A DNA stretch of 64,000 bases from DAOPZC01 sp035353175 (lineage in GTDB: Bacteria; Verrucomicrobiota; Kiritimatiellia; RFP12; UBA1067). The stretch's first letter is position 1. Each line of letters opens with the position of its first letter. A program made the position numbers and the translations under genes. The stretch is taken from positions 28,550-92,549 of the forward strand of contig DAOPZC010000011.1 in assembly GCA_035353175.1 (NCBI GenBank), read 5' to 3'. Under the pieces are notes generated by a model. The model was given only the letters and a program-made list of their open reading frames with translations, did not search any database and was not told where the DNA came from. Of this stretch, positions 45,125 through 56,400 are shown in pieces.

Positions 45125-48100
45125 ATGCACATGTCATTGACGCTCTCGACGCATATCCGACGTCAAGCGCGGACCCTCGCCGCCCCGGCGATCGCCGCCC
45201 TGATGACACTCCCGCCGACCCTTCGCGGCGCCAGCGGCACCTGGAACGGAACCAGCGACAACGTGTGGGTCAACAACGCCAACTGGAGCGCCTCGCCCTA
45301 TCCGGGATTGGGCGAATCCGCCACCTTCGATTCGAGCGGCAACAGCCGGACCAACATCAGTCTGGCCGGCTTCTGGAGCGTGGCCAACATCACGTTCGCC
45401 GGACCATCGGTCGCATCCTACACGCTTGGCACCGGCCCGCATGACAGCCAGATTCTGGTCATGGGTACTGGCGGTGAATACCGCATCGCCGAAGACGCCG
45501 CTAACTGCCAAACCTTCAACTGCGCCATTCAGCTGGGCGGCGGAGTGGGGGACGGCACCTACACCTTCCGCGCTGATGCTGCCGACCGGCTCCTGACGCT
45601 GGGATCACTTTCAGCACCGACGGGCCCCTCGCCCTTCGGCACAAAGACCGTGCGCCTGCGCGGCACGGGTCCGATCACGATTCTCGGCAACCTTCTGCGC
45701 GAGCCGTGTACGCTCAAGCTCTCGGTTGACTGCACCAACGCGGTCACCCTGCATGGAAGCAACACGCTGAACCTGGCCTTTCTGGACGGCACAAATGGGG
45801 TTCTGAATCTGGCCGCGGGCTCGACGACCTATTTTAAAAACGCTTGGGATCAAAACATCTTCGCCAGCCAGGACACCACGGTCAACGGCCCGGGAGAAAT
45901 CGTGCTGGGCACGAACATCGGCGACGACCACGGCAACAACGCCGTCGCCTCGGGTCACACGCTCACGATCAACGCCAAGCTGACCGGCGACGCCGGTTTC
46001 CAGTATTACCACGCCTCGTCCGACTACGCGGGCACCGTCGTCATGAACGGCATGAACGATTACTCCCGCAGCACGGTCCTCTACGCGGCGGGCACCCTTT
46101 CCTGTTCCTTCTTCGGTCTGAGCGGGGCCGCAGGCAACCTCGGGACGAACGCGCGGATCGTCCTCGACCACGTTGGTTCGCGCCTGCTCTACACCGGCGA
46201 GGGCGAGACGACCGACCGCACGCTCGACATCAAACGGGGCGGCACCCTCGAGCATGCCGGTTCCGGCACGCTGGTCTTCACGGCCCCCACAACATCCACA
46301 ACCTCCGGTGCCAAGACGCTGACGCTGCGCAACTATGCGGCAGCCGGCGGCGAGTTGCGCGGGGCGGTCGTCAACGGTTCAGGCACCGCATCCCTTTCCA
46401 AAGAAGGTGACGGCACCTGGTCGCTCACCGCCTCCAACACCTTCAGCGGCACCCTCGCCGTGAACGGCGGCACGCTCAGCCTCTCCGGTACGGACGGCGC
46501 GGCCGCCTGGGCCGCCGCCTGCGCGGTCTCCAACGGCGCGACCCTGCTGCTCGACAACACCGCCGCCGACAACAACACGAACCGTCTGAACGACGCCGGC
46601 AGCGTCACGCTTCTGGGTGGCACATTCGACTTCGCTCACGACGCCGGCGCGGCCGACTTCAGCGAAAGCGTCGGCGGGCTGACCGCCGGATATGGCACCT
46701 GCACAGTCCAGACCGACCAAGCGGCCGAGGGACAGACCTCATCGCTGACCTTTTCGTCGCTCAGCCGCCTCAACGACGCGACGCTGAATTTCGCCGGCAC
46801 CGGCCTCGGCGCGAGCGGCCGCAACCGCGTCTTCATCACCGGCCAGCCGGAAGGACCGCTCGGCAATTGGGTCACGCTTAACGGACAGCCCGCTTACTAC
46901 AGCGTCTCTGTCGGCATGACCACCCCGCCCGCGTGGAGCGTCAACGAAATCGCCGCGCGCGGCCCGTCCTCTGTCATTCCCGACAACGCCAGCGCCGACG
47001 TGCGCATCACGCAGCCCGGCACCGACGGACCCATCACGCTGGCCGGAGCCCCCGCGAACAGCGTCGCCTACCTGCGCCAATGCACCGGCACCCCGGCAGA
47101 GGTGGATACCGCGAATAAGACGATGCTCGGCCACAGCATCGGCATCACCAACGGCCAGGCCGCACTGACACTGGGCCTTCATGTCGGCGACGGCGCGCTC
47201 GCGCCGCTCACGCCCGGCGGCATCCTTGAACTCGGCAACGCCTCCGGCAGCGCCCTGACGGTCAACGCCGCGCTGGCGGACAACGGCGCAGCCTCGTCGT
47301 TCGCGAAATACGGCACCGGCAACGTGATCGTCGCGGGGCCGACGCTGCACACCGGCGCGACCGAAATCCACGAGGGTACGCTGACCTTCGCGGGCCAGGA
47401 CACGACGCAGCGGCTCGCGGGCGCGGTCAGCGGCGGCGGCACTCTGGCCAAGACCGGCACCAACCTGCTCGATCTGGCCGCCGCCAACGCCTCTTTCACA
47501 GGGCAGGCGCAGCTGCAGCAGGGTCTCACGCGCGTCAGCCAGAGCGGCGCGCTCGGTACCGCAGACGGCGGCACCGTCATCGCGGCAGGCGCAACGCTGG
47601 ACCTCGGCGGCGCGGCGGCGATGGACGCGCTGAACCTGCAGCAAGAGCCGGTCACGGTCGCCGGTACCGGCGCGGACGGCCAGGGCGCCGTCGTCAACCG
47701 ATCCGCGCTCCAGCAGATCAACGCACTCGGCAAGGTCGAATTGGCAGGCGACACGGCCTTCGGCGGCACCGCGCGCTGGGACATCCGCAACGGCGAGCTC
47801 GCCCTGGGCGACCACGCCTTGACCAAACTTGGAAACAGCACCGTCACGCTCAGCGGTTCGACCGCCGTCACGCCCGGCGGCGACGCGGCGAACGTCGATG
47901 TTCAGGAAGGCACGTTCCGCCTGCAGCAGTCCGTTCAGATGGGCGGCAGCGCGGCCAACACCGTCCGCCTGCGCAGCGGCACCACGCTCGACTTTTACGA
48001 CTTGGCCGCCTTCCCGGCGTGGAACCTGGTCTGCGACGACAACACCAGCTACAAGGCAACACACAGCGCCAGCGACTCGCACAACCGCTGGGCAGGACCG

Positions 48101-50308
48101 GTCACCCTGAACGGGACCCTGCAGCTGACCTTCGGCGGTGATGGTGATTATCGCAGCGGGTTCACCGGAGAGGTGACAGGCACAGGTTCGCTGCTCGTCA
48201 CCAACAACACCGGTTATCAGCCCCGTTTCTTCCTCGCCGGCACCAACAACACCTACAGCGGTCCGAACAGGATCGTCGGCGGCTGGATCTTCGCGCGCAG
48301 CATCCGGAACGTCGGCGAGCCCTGTTCGCTGGGGCGGCCCATGACCGTCGCGGACGGCACGATCCGCCTCGGCGCAGGCACTGACAGGCCCGGCAGACTG
48401 GGTTACAACGGCACCGGCGACACCACCGACCGCGTGATCGATCTGGCCGGCCGCTCGTCCGGCGGCGCCTGGGGAACGATCAGCCACGAAGGGACCGGCC
48501 CGCTGGTCATCAGCAACGTCACCTTCTCGACGACCGGCAGCAAGCGGCTGGCCTTGTTCGGCTCCTCGACCAGCACGGCGGAAATCGTCTCCGCCATCGT
48601 CAACAGCAGCGACAGCACCACCGAGATCACCAAGGAACAATCCGTCACGTGGATCCTCTCCGGAAACAACACCTATAGCGGCCCCACCACCATCAACGGT
48701 GGCACGCTGGTCTTCCCCGGCAGCAACACGCTGGCGGGAGCCATGGCGATCAACATCGGCGTCATGAAACTTCCGGCCGGGGCGTTCATGAGCAGCGCGG
48801 CCAACTTCGGCATCCGCAACAACGGCGCGTTCCACCTCGACGGCGGCACTTTCATCCGGAACACGCCCGAGGGCGACGGCGAGACCTTCACCATCGGCAA
48901 CAGCGTAGGCGGTTACGGCCACCTCCTGGTCAACAGCGGCGTGTTGACCTGCACGCGCCTGTACGCCGGCGGGTTGGGCATCGGCACCACCCGCTTCGCC
49001 GGCGGCAACGCGGCCTTCAACCACTTTGTGCATGTCGGGCGATACAGCTATGGCACGCTCACCGTCATGCCCGGCGGCAGCGTCAGCCAGCCGGTCACCT
49101 CCGCCGACAAAAACTGCTTCATCGCCTTCGACGGCGGACGCGGCGAAGTGAACCTGCTGGGCGGCGCCTACACCCAGGCACGGGGAGCCTTCCAAATCGG
49201 CCAAAACAGCGGCGCAGCCACCAGCATCGTCAACCTCTGTGAAGGGACGCTGACCACGCGGTATTTTCTCTATCTCAAAGGCGCCTTGCTGGTGAATTTC
49301 TCGGGCGGCACGTTGAAATATCCCGACATTGCTGCTGTCGGTGACCCGCTGATTCCGCTCCATGCCTCGGTGCAGGCCTTCACGTACGGCCCGCACGCCG
49401 GTTTCACGGGCGGCGCGGTGATCGACACCAACGGCCGTGACCGTTCGCTTCCGGCGGTCCTTCGCGCGCCGACCGGCCAGGGCGTGTACGCCATCGCCGT
49501 GGGCTCGTCGGGGTCCGGCTATATCGGCGAACCGTATGTCAAGATCGCGGGCGACGGCTATGGCGCGTGCGCCGTGGCGAACATGGAGGATGACGGACAA
49601 GGGCGCGGCACCTACCGTGTGGCCAGCGTCAGCATCACCTGCCCCGGCGTGAACTACACGGCCGCGCCGACGGTCACGTTCCTGGGCGGCGGCACGAACA
49701 TCGTCACCGCGCTGGCAGGCACGGCCACCCTCGCGGCGAACGCCAGCGGCGGCCTCACCAAGAGCGGAGCGGGGACGCTGACCCTCTCCGGGACCAACAC
49801 CTACACCGGCGCAACCACCGTCGCAGGCGGCACGCTCAAACTCGGCACCCCCGCCGCCCTCCCGACCGGCACTCCGGTCCTGCTCGCGGGCGGCACGCTC
49901 GACCTGAACGGCGCGACAGTCACGAACGCCCTCAGCGGCAGCGGCACGCTGACGAACGGCGTGGTCGAGGCCGTCCTCTCGCCGGCTGGCGCGGGCACGG
50001 TCGGGACCAACGCGCTGACGCTCTCCGTCGCCACGCTGCGCGGCACCTACCAGGCCGACGTCACGACGGCGGGCGCGAGCGACCGCGTCGCAGTGACCGG
50101 CGACATCAACCTCTCGAACGTCGTCTTGCAGCTCGTCGATCCGCTGGCGCTCAACCGTCAGAGCATCTACACAATCATGACCTGCACCGGCACGGCGAGC
50201 GGCATCTTTGCCGGCACGAACCTGCCGGAAGGCTGGCATGTGTCTGCCTCGACCGCAAGCGCGATCAAGCTGATCTACTCCCGCGGAACCTTGATCCGAA
50301 TCCGTTAA
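45125..50308 (+). CDS. Giant autotransporter-associated beta-strand repeat protein, paralogue 1
   Basis: A 1727-residue exported protein. The signal region (residues 1-35, ending near TLRGAS) leads into SGTWNGTSDNVWVNNANWSA, the family opening. Very many short Gly/Thr/Asn repeats follow (GTLAVNGGTLSLSG, GGGTLAKTGTNLLDLA, GTLTLSGTNTYTGATTVAGG). A distinct block near 1450-1530 reads SGSGYIGEPYVKIAGDGYGA and then PGVNYTAAPTVTFLGGG. The C-terminus is IKLIYSRGTLIRIR. No transmembrane barrel, sortase motif or PEP-CTERM is seen. The start at 45125 gives 6 bases from AGGAG; ATG codons at 45119 and 45131 are alternatives. The paralogue follows 95 bases downstream. A filament, adhesin or sheath role is inferred. 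Confidence 0.88.
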   Translation: MHMSLTLSTHIRRQARTLAAPAIAALMTLPPTLRGASGTWNGTSDNVWVNNANWSASPYPGLGESATFDSSGNSRTNISLAGFWSVANITFAGPSVASYTLGTGPHDSQILVMGTGGEYRIAEDAANCQTFNCAIQLGGGVGDGTYTFRADAADRLLTLGSLSAPTGPSPFGTKTVRLRGTGPITILGNLLREPCTLKLSVDCTNAVTLHGSNTLNLAFLDGTNGVLNLAAGSTTYFKNAWDQNIFASQDTTVNGPGEIVLGTNIGDDHGNNAVASGHTLTINAKLTGDAGFQYYHASSDYAGTVVMNGMNDYSRSTVLYAAGTLSCSFFGLSGAAGNLGTNARIVLDHVGSRLLYTGEGETTDRTLDIKRGGTLEHAGSGTLVFTAPTTSTTSGAKTLTLRNYAAAGGELRGAVVNGSGTASLSKEGDGTWSLTASNTFSGTLAVNGGTLSLSGTDGAAAWAAACAVSNGATLLLDNTAADNNTNRLNDAGSVTLLGGTFDFAHDAGAADFSESVGGLTAGYGTCTVQTDQAAEGQTSSLTFSSLSRLNDATLNFAGTGLGASGRNRVFITGQPEGPLGNWVTLNGQPAYYSVSVGMTTPPAWSVNEIAARGPSSVIPDNASADVRITQPGTDGPITLAGAPANSVAYLRQCTGTPAEVDTANKTMLGHSIGITNGQAALTLGLHVGDGALAPLTPGGILELGNASGSALTVNAALADNGAASSFAKYGTGNVIVAGPTLHTGATEIHEGTLTFAGQDTTQRLAGAVSGGGTLAKTGTNLLDLAAANASFTGQAQLQQGLTRVSQSGALGTADGGTVIAAGATLDLGGAAAMDALNLQQEPVTVAGTGADGQGAVVNRSALQQINALGKVELAGDTAFGGTARWDIRNGELALGDHALTKLGNSTVTLSGSTAVTPGGDAANVDVQEGTFRLQQSVQMGGSAANTVRLRSGTTLDFYDLAAFPAWNLVCDDNTSYKATHSASDSHNRWAGPVTLNGTLQLTFGGDGDYRSGFTGEVTGTGSLLVTNNTGYQPRFFLAGTNNTYSGPNRIVGGWIFARSIRNVGEPCSLGRPMTVADGTIRLGAGTDRPGRLGYNGTGDTTDRVIDLAGRSSGGAWGTISHEGTGPLVISNVTFSTTGSKRLALFGSSTSTAEIVSAIVNSSDSTTEITKEQSVTWILSGNNTYSGPTTINGGTLVFPGSNTLAGAMAINIGVMKLPAGAFMSSAANFGIRNNGAFHLDGGTFIRNTPEGDGETFTIGNSVGGYGHLLVNSGVLTCTRLYAGGLGIGTTRFAGGNAAFNHFVHVGRYSYGTLTVMPGGSVSQPVTSADKNCFIAFDGGRGEVNLLGGAYTQARGAFQIGQNSGAATSIVNLCEGTLTTRYFLYLKGALLVNFSGGTLKYPDIAAVGDPLIPLHASVQAFTYGPHAGFTGGAVIDTNGRDRSLPAVLRAPTGQGVYAIAVGSSGSGYIGEPYVKIAGDGYGACAVANMEDDGQGRGTYRVASVSITCPGVNYTAAPTVTFLGGGTNIVTALAGTATLAANASGGLTKSGAGTLTLSGTNTYTGATTVAGGTLKLGTPAALPTGTPVLLAGGTLDLNGATVTNALSGSGTLTNGVVEAVLSPAGAGTVGTNALTLSVATLRGTYQADVTTAGASDRVAVTGDINLSNVVLQLVDPLALNRQSIYTIMTCTGTASGIFAGTNLPEGWHVSASTASAIKLIYSRGTLIRIR

Positions 50309-50403
50309 CCCGAATTGAAATGGTCGGTAAACCGGCGCAAATCGCACACCCGCATGAACGTGCTTCAGCATGGAGCACCGGAAATTGGAAAGGCTGGCTG
50401 AAT

Positions 50404-53400
50404 ATGATGCCTCTGTCAATGCTTCGCAACATTTTCGTTCCGGTCGTCGCCGGAGCGGTTTTCCTCGGCGCAAGTTCCGCCCTCGCCGCCAGCGGCACCT
50501 GGAACGGAACACATGACAATCTGTGGACGAACAGCGCCAACTGGAGCGCGTCGCCCTATCCTTCAGGCGGCAACACGGCCACCTTCGACAACGCGGGAAA
50601 CGGCTATACGACGCTTGATCTCTCCGGCCTTGTGACGCTTCTCAACATGTCCTTCACCGGCCCGTCGGTGGCTGCGTACACGCTCGGCACCAGCGAGCAG
50701 AAGGTGACGCTGCTGACCGGTTCCACCGTTTGGCTGAAAGCGGACGCCGCGAACGACCAGACCATCCAGGCCGACCTCGAACTGCCTCTAAGCAACACGT
50801 CCGTCACGTTCCGCAACGACAATCCCGCGCACGCCCTGACGCTCGGCAAAGTCCACGGCTACACCACCGCCGGCGCCACCAAAAGCGTGTACGTGCAGGG
50901 CACAGGCCCCATCGCCCTCCAAGGAGACCTTGACCGCTATTTGAGCGGGTTGGTTGTTTACCATCAGACCGCGAACACGCTGACCTTGAACGGCGACACG
51001 AAACTGACGCAGCTCTATCTAGACGGGACGAACGCTGTTTTGTCGATAGCCTCCGGTAAGACGATGACGTTCTCCAACGTTGGTGGCGAAAACATCATCG
51101 CCAGCCAAAACGCGACGATCAACGGTCCCGGCTCCATCACCCTCAGCGCCTCCACCGGTGGCGATAACGCCAACAACGCCGTCGCCACAGGAAAGACGCT
51201 TACGATCAACGCCCGGCTAACCGGTGCGGCTGGATTCGAATACTGGCACGGCTCTTATTACGGGACCATCGCGCTGAACGGCGCCAACGACTTCGCCGGC
51301 AGCATGATTATTAACGCGCCCGGAACGATTCAATGCTCCAACATCGGCAACAAAGGCGCGGCGGGCAACCTCGGCGCGGGCAACAATATCATTCTCAACG
51401 CCGTGGGCTGCCGCCTGCTCTACACCGGCGCGGGAGAGACGACCGACCGCACGCTCGACATCAACCGCGGCGGCACGCTCGAACACGCCGGGACCGGCCC
51501 GCTGGTCTTCACTGCACCCACGACATCCTCCTCCACCGGAGCCAAGACCCTGACGTTGCGCAACGCCGCGGCCGCGGAAGGCGAGCTGCGGGGCGCGGTC
51601 GTCAACGGCTCCGGCACGGTATCCCTCGCCAAAGACGGCGACGGCACCTGGTCGCTCACAGCCTCCAACACCTTCAGCGGTACCCTCGCCGTCAACGGCG
51701 GCACGATCGTCCTCTCCGGCGCGGACGGCGCGGCCGCCTCGGCCACCGCCTGCACGGTCTCCAACGGCGCGGCCCTGCGGCTCGACAACACCGCCGCCGC
51801 CAACAACACAAACCGCCTGTCGGACGCAGGCCCGATCACCCTCCTGGGCGGCACGCTAGACTTCTCGCACGACGCCGGCGCGGCCGACTTCCGCGAGGAC
51901 GCCGGAGCCCTGACCGTCGGGGCAGGAGCCTCAACCGTCTCGATTGTGCAAGCCCCAGAGGGTCAGACCGTCTCCCTGAGCTTCGCCTCCATCAGCCGCG
52001 CCGGCAACGGCACGCTGAACTTCTCTGGCGCCGGCCTCGGCGCGAGCAGCCGCAACCGCGTCTTCATCAACGGCCAGCCGGAAGGGCCGCTCGGCGACTG
52101 GGTCACGCTCAACGGCCAGCCCGCCTACTACAGCGTCACCGACGGCGTGACCGTCCCTCCCACATGGACTGTCACCGAGATCGCCGCCCGCGGCCCTGAC
52201 TCGGTCATCCCCGACGACGACGCCGCCGAAGTCCGTATCACCGCACCCGGCGAGTCCGGCCCCATCACGCTGGCGGGCGACCCGACGACCAGCATCGCCG
52301 CGCTCTGGCAGTGCGTCAACACGGCGGCCGTCGTCGCGACATCTTCCAAGACGCTGCGCGCCTACACCATCGGCATCACGAACAGCCAGGCCGCGCTCAC
52401 GCTCGGCGAGAACGTCGGCGACGGGACCGTCACGCCCCTCTCCGCCGGCGGCACGCTCGGCTTCGACAACCGTTCCGGCAGCGCCCTGACCGTGAACGCC
52501 ACGCTGGCGGACAACGGCGCGGCCTCGTCGCTCACTAAGGACGGTGCCGGCGACCTGATCATTAACGGTGAGACGCTCTACACCGGCGCGACCGAAATCG
52601 AAGACGGCTCGCTGATCTTTGCGGGCCATGACGTGACACAGCGGCTCGCGGGCGCAGTCAGCGGCACCGGCACGTTCGTCAAGACCGGCACCAACCTGCT
52701 CGAGCTGGCCGCCGCCAACAGCGGTTTCACCGGTCAGGCGTTGCTGCAGCAGGGCATCACGCGCGTCAGCCAGAGCGGCGCGCTCGGCACGGCCGACGGC
52801 GGCACCGTCATCTCGGACGGCGCGACGCTTGACCTCGGCGGCGCATTGACGGCGGACGCGGTGGACCTGAGGCAGGAGCCGGTCACAGTTGCCGGCACCG
52901 GCGCAGACGGACTGGGCGCGATCGTCAACCGTTCCGCGCTACAGCAGGTCAACGCGCTCGGCAATGTTGAATTGACCGGGGACACGACTTTCGGCGGCAC
53001 CGCACGCTGGAATATCGGGAACGGCACGTTCAGCATGAACAATCACAGCGTGACCAAGATAGGCGCTTCAACCGTCAGCCTGAGCGGCACGGAGACGATC
53101 ACGCCCGGCGGCGACGCGGCGAACGTCGATGTCCAAGAAGGCACATTCCGCCTGCAGCAGTCCTTGCAGATGGGCGGCACCTCGAACAACGTCGTCCGCC
53201 TGCGCAGCGGCACCACGCTCGACTTTTACGATCTGATCGCTTCCCCGGCGTGGAGCCTGGTTTGCGAGGACAGCACGCGGTACAACATCGACAACAGCGC
53301 GGCCGGCACCCGCAACCGTTGGAGCGGGCCGGTCACCTTGAACGGGACCTTGTATCTGACCAGCGACGGCAACTTCGACGGAGGCTTCTCCGGAGTTGTT

Positions 53401-56400
53401 TCCGGCTCCGGCTCGCTGTTCAAGACCAACGAGGCCAGCCTTCAGCCCCACTTCTACATCACCGGCACCAATAACACCTTCAGCGGCCCGACGCGCGTGG
53501 TCGGCGGCTGGATCCACGTGAACAGCCTCCGCAACGTGGGTGAGTCTTCCTCGCTGGGGCAGCCGATGACCGTTGAGAACGGCACGATCCGCCTCGGCGG
53601 CGGCGGCACGCCCGGTCGCATAACTTACCAAGGCGCGGGCGACGTCACTGACCGCGTCATCGACATGTCCGGCACCTCCGGCTGGACCACGCTGAGCCAC
53701 GAGGGAACCGGGCCGCTAGTCATCAGCAACCTCACCGTGTCGACGGCAGGCGCCAAGATGCTCTATCTGCTCGGCAGCTCGACCAGCACGGCCGAGATCG
53801 TCGCCGCGGTCGTCAACAGCAGTGCCGGCAGCACCACCCTGGAAAAACAGAACCCCGGCACCTGGATCCTCTCCGGCGACTGCACCTACAGCGGCAACAC
53901 CACCGTGCAGGACGGCCACCTGCTCTTCAAAGGCAATAACACGCTGACCGCGGCAACCACCTTGAACAAAGGAAAGCTCTCGTACTTCGGCAACAACATC
54001 CTGAACGGCAATTTCGAAGTCAAGAACGGCACGGCCACGGTCTTCGGGACCAACGCGCACGGCGCGTCCAGTCAGATCCTTCTGGGCAACCTCAACAACG
54101 GCACCCTGAAGCTGTCTGAGAACAGTCGGCTCACTTGTGCCAGCGCCTTCCGGGTCGGCAGTACCAGCAACAGTCACGGTGCTGTGTTCATCGACGGCGG
54201 CTCCTTCAGCAACTCGATGGGCGCAGCCGAAGACAACTTCAATTTCGGTTCCCAAAACAACTCGTACGGCTACCTCCAGATGACCGGCGGCCGCGTGAAC
54301 GCGGGGCGCCTCCAGACCGGCGGCTACCTGGGCACCACCACGGCTGGAACCGCTGTTTTTCGCATCAAGGACGGCAACTTGTATTTCGCTGACTGGGTGA
54401 TGGTCGGTCGGCGGATCGGAGCAAAAACCGCCCTGACGCTTGACGGCGGGATGTTCTCGAACAGGAGCGGAAACGAGTTCGCCTTCTGCCGAAACGGCGG
54501 CGACGGCGACGTCAACGTGACCGGCGGCACGCTGTACAACCCCGACGGGCCGATCACCTTCCACAACGGGGATACAGGCGTGGGCACGGGTGTGGTCAAT
54601 CTCTGCGCGGGACGGCTGACCGTAAAGAATTTCCAAAACAAAACGTCTTATGCCGTGAACGGCGGTGCCTACCTGATGTTCTCCGGCGGCACGTTGGAAG
54701 CAAGCGCCAACTACAGTCCCTTCGTTTCCGCCGACCTGACCGGCGTCTATTCGTTCGGTGCGTTCGGATCCTTCGCCGGCGGTGCGGTCATCGACTCCAA
54801 CGGCAAAAACATCACCATCCCGGCAGCCATCCGCAAGCCCACCGGACAGAGCGTCGCCTCCATCGCGCTCGCCTCGCAGGGGTCGGGCTACATTGGCGAG
54901 CCCTACGTGCAGATTTCGGGCAACGGAGCCGGCGCCACGGCTGTGGCGAACCTGGCCGACGACGGCAAGGGCAAGGGTACGTTCAAGATCGCCAGCATCA
55001 CGATAACCAGTCCGGGCGTCAATTACACCGTCGCGCCGACCGTCACGCTGCGCGGCGGCGGGACGAACGTCACGGCGGCCGTGGTCGGCACCGTCACGCT
55101 GGCGGCGAACGCCGGCGGCGGGCTCACTAAGACGGGCGCTGGAACGCTCACGCTCTCGGGAGCCAACACCTACTCGGGCGCGACCACCGTCAGCAACGGC
55201 ACACTGAGTTTCGCCTCCAGTTCAGCGCTGCCCACCGGAACCGGCCTCAACGTCGCGGGCGGCAGCCTCGACCTGGGCGGTTTCGTGCGTACCAACGGCG
55301 CGGTCACCGCCTCGGCTGGCGCCATCGTCAACGGCGCGCTCGTGGCCAACAGCTTCACCAAGACCGGCGACAGCACACTGACTCTCGCAACGGCGCTCCA
55401 AACGGACGCTCCGATCGTCATCCAGGGCGGAACGCTTCGACTGGTCACAGCTTCGCCCGGTTTGTACGAAGGCCCGCTAGCCGGCGCTTTCAACACGACT
55501 GATGACATGATCACCAATATCCTTGTCCAGCTCACCACGCGCGCGGCCAATGCCAACACCTTCCCCCCTTGGGGGACGAATATGACCTATGTCTATACCG
55601 GCTATCTCTGGAACCGCGCGGGAACCAACGAGACCTGGACCTTCGGCGAGAACAGCGACGACAGCGCGCTGCTTAAGATCGACGGGACGACCCTGCTCAA
55701 CAATGGCACGTGGAATGTGCCGACGATCACCAACTACACGCTGACGCCCGGCGCGCACGCCTTCGAAGCGCGGTTCGGCAACGCCAGCGGCGGAGCGGGA
55801 GTGGTCAACTCTGCCTGGTGGAAGACGAGCTCATTCGGCTTCGGCGTCGACTACCTGGGGCGCAATGAAACCAACATCGCGAACTTCGTGGCGCTCACCG
55901 ATCCGGGCGACGGCAGCCTCCTGACCGTCGCCAACAATGGCACATCGAACCAGCTTGCCGCCGCCTCATCGGTCGAGATCGCGACCGGTGCCCTACTTGA
56001 CCTGGCCGGCATCTCGCAGACGCTGGCGAACCTGAGCGGCTCAGGCACGGTCAGCAACGGCGCGCTGACGGTGACAGGCGCCATCCGTCCCGGCGGCGAA
56101 GGAACACTCGGCACCCTGACGCTGTCCGGTGGCACCGCCGTCACGGGTGGCACTCTGCGGATCGATGTGGCGGCATCCGGAGGCTGCGACCGGTTGACCG
56201 TTGAGGGCAACCTCGACCTGTCAGGCCTCGCGCTCGAAATCGCCAACCCGGGATCGCTCGACCGCTCCCAGACGTATACTCTCCTGACCTGCACGGGCGC
56301 GAGGACCGGACAGTTCATTTCTTCCAACCTGCCGGACAGCCGCTGGCATGTGGTCTACCGCGCCGACGGCAGCGTACAACTGCTCTTCGCGGGCGGAACC

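Noticed and set aside
46739..50512. A 1257-codon open frame on the minus strand
   Set aside because: It lies entirely opposite the giant repeat gene, has Arg/Ala/Gly-rich composition typical of antisense frames in GC-rich DNA, and shows no domain.
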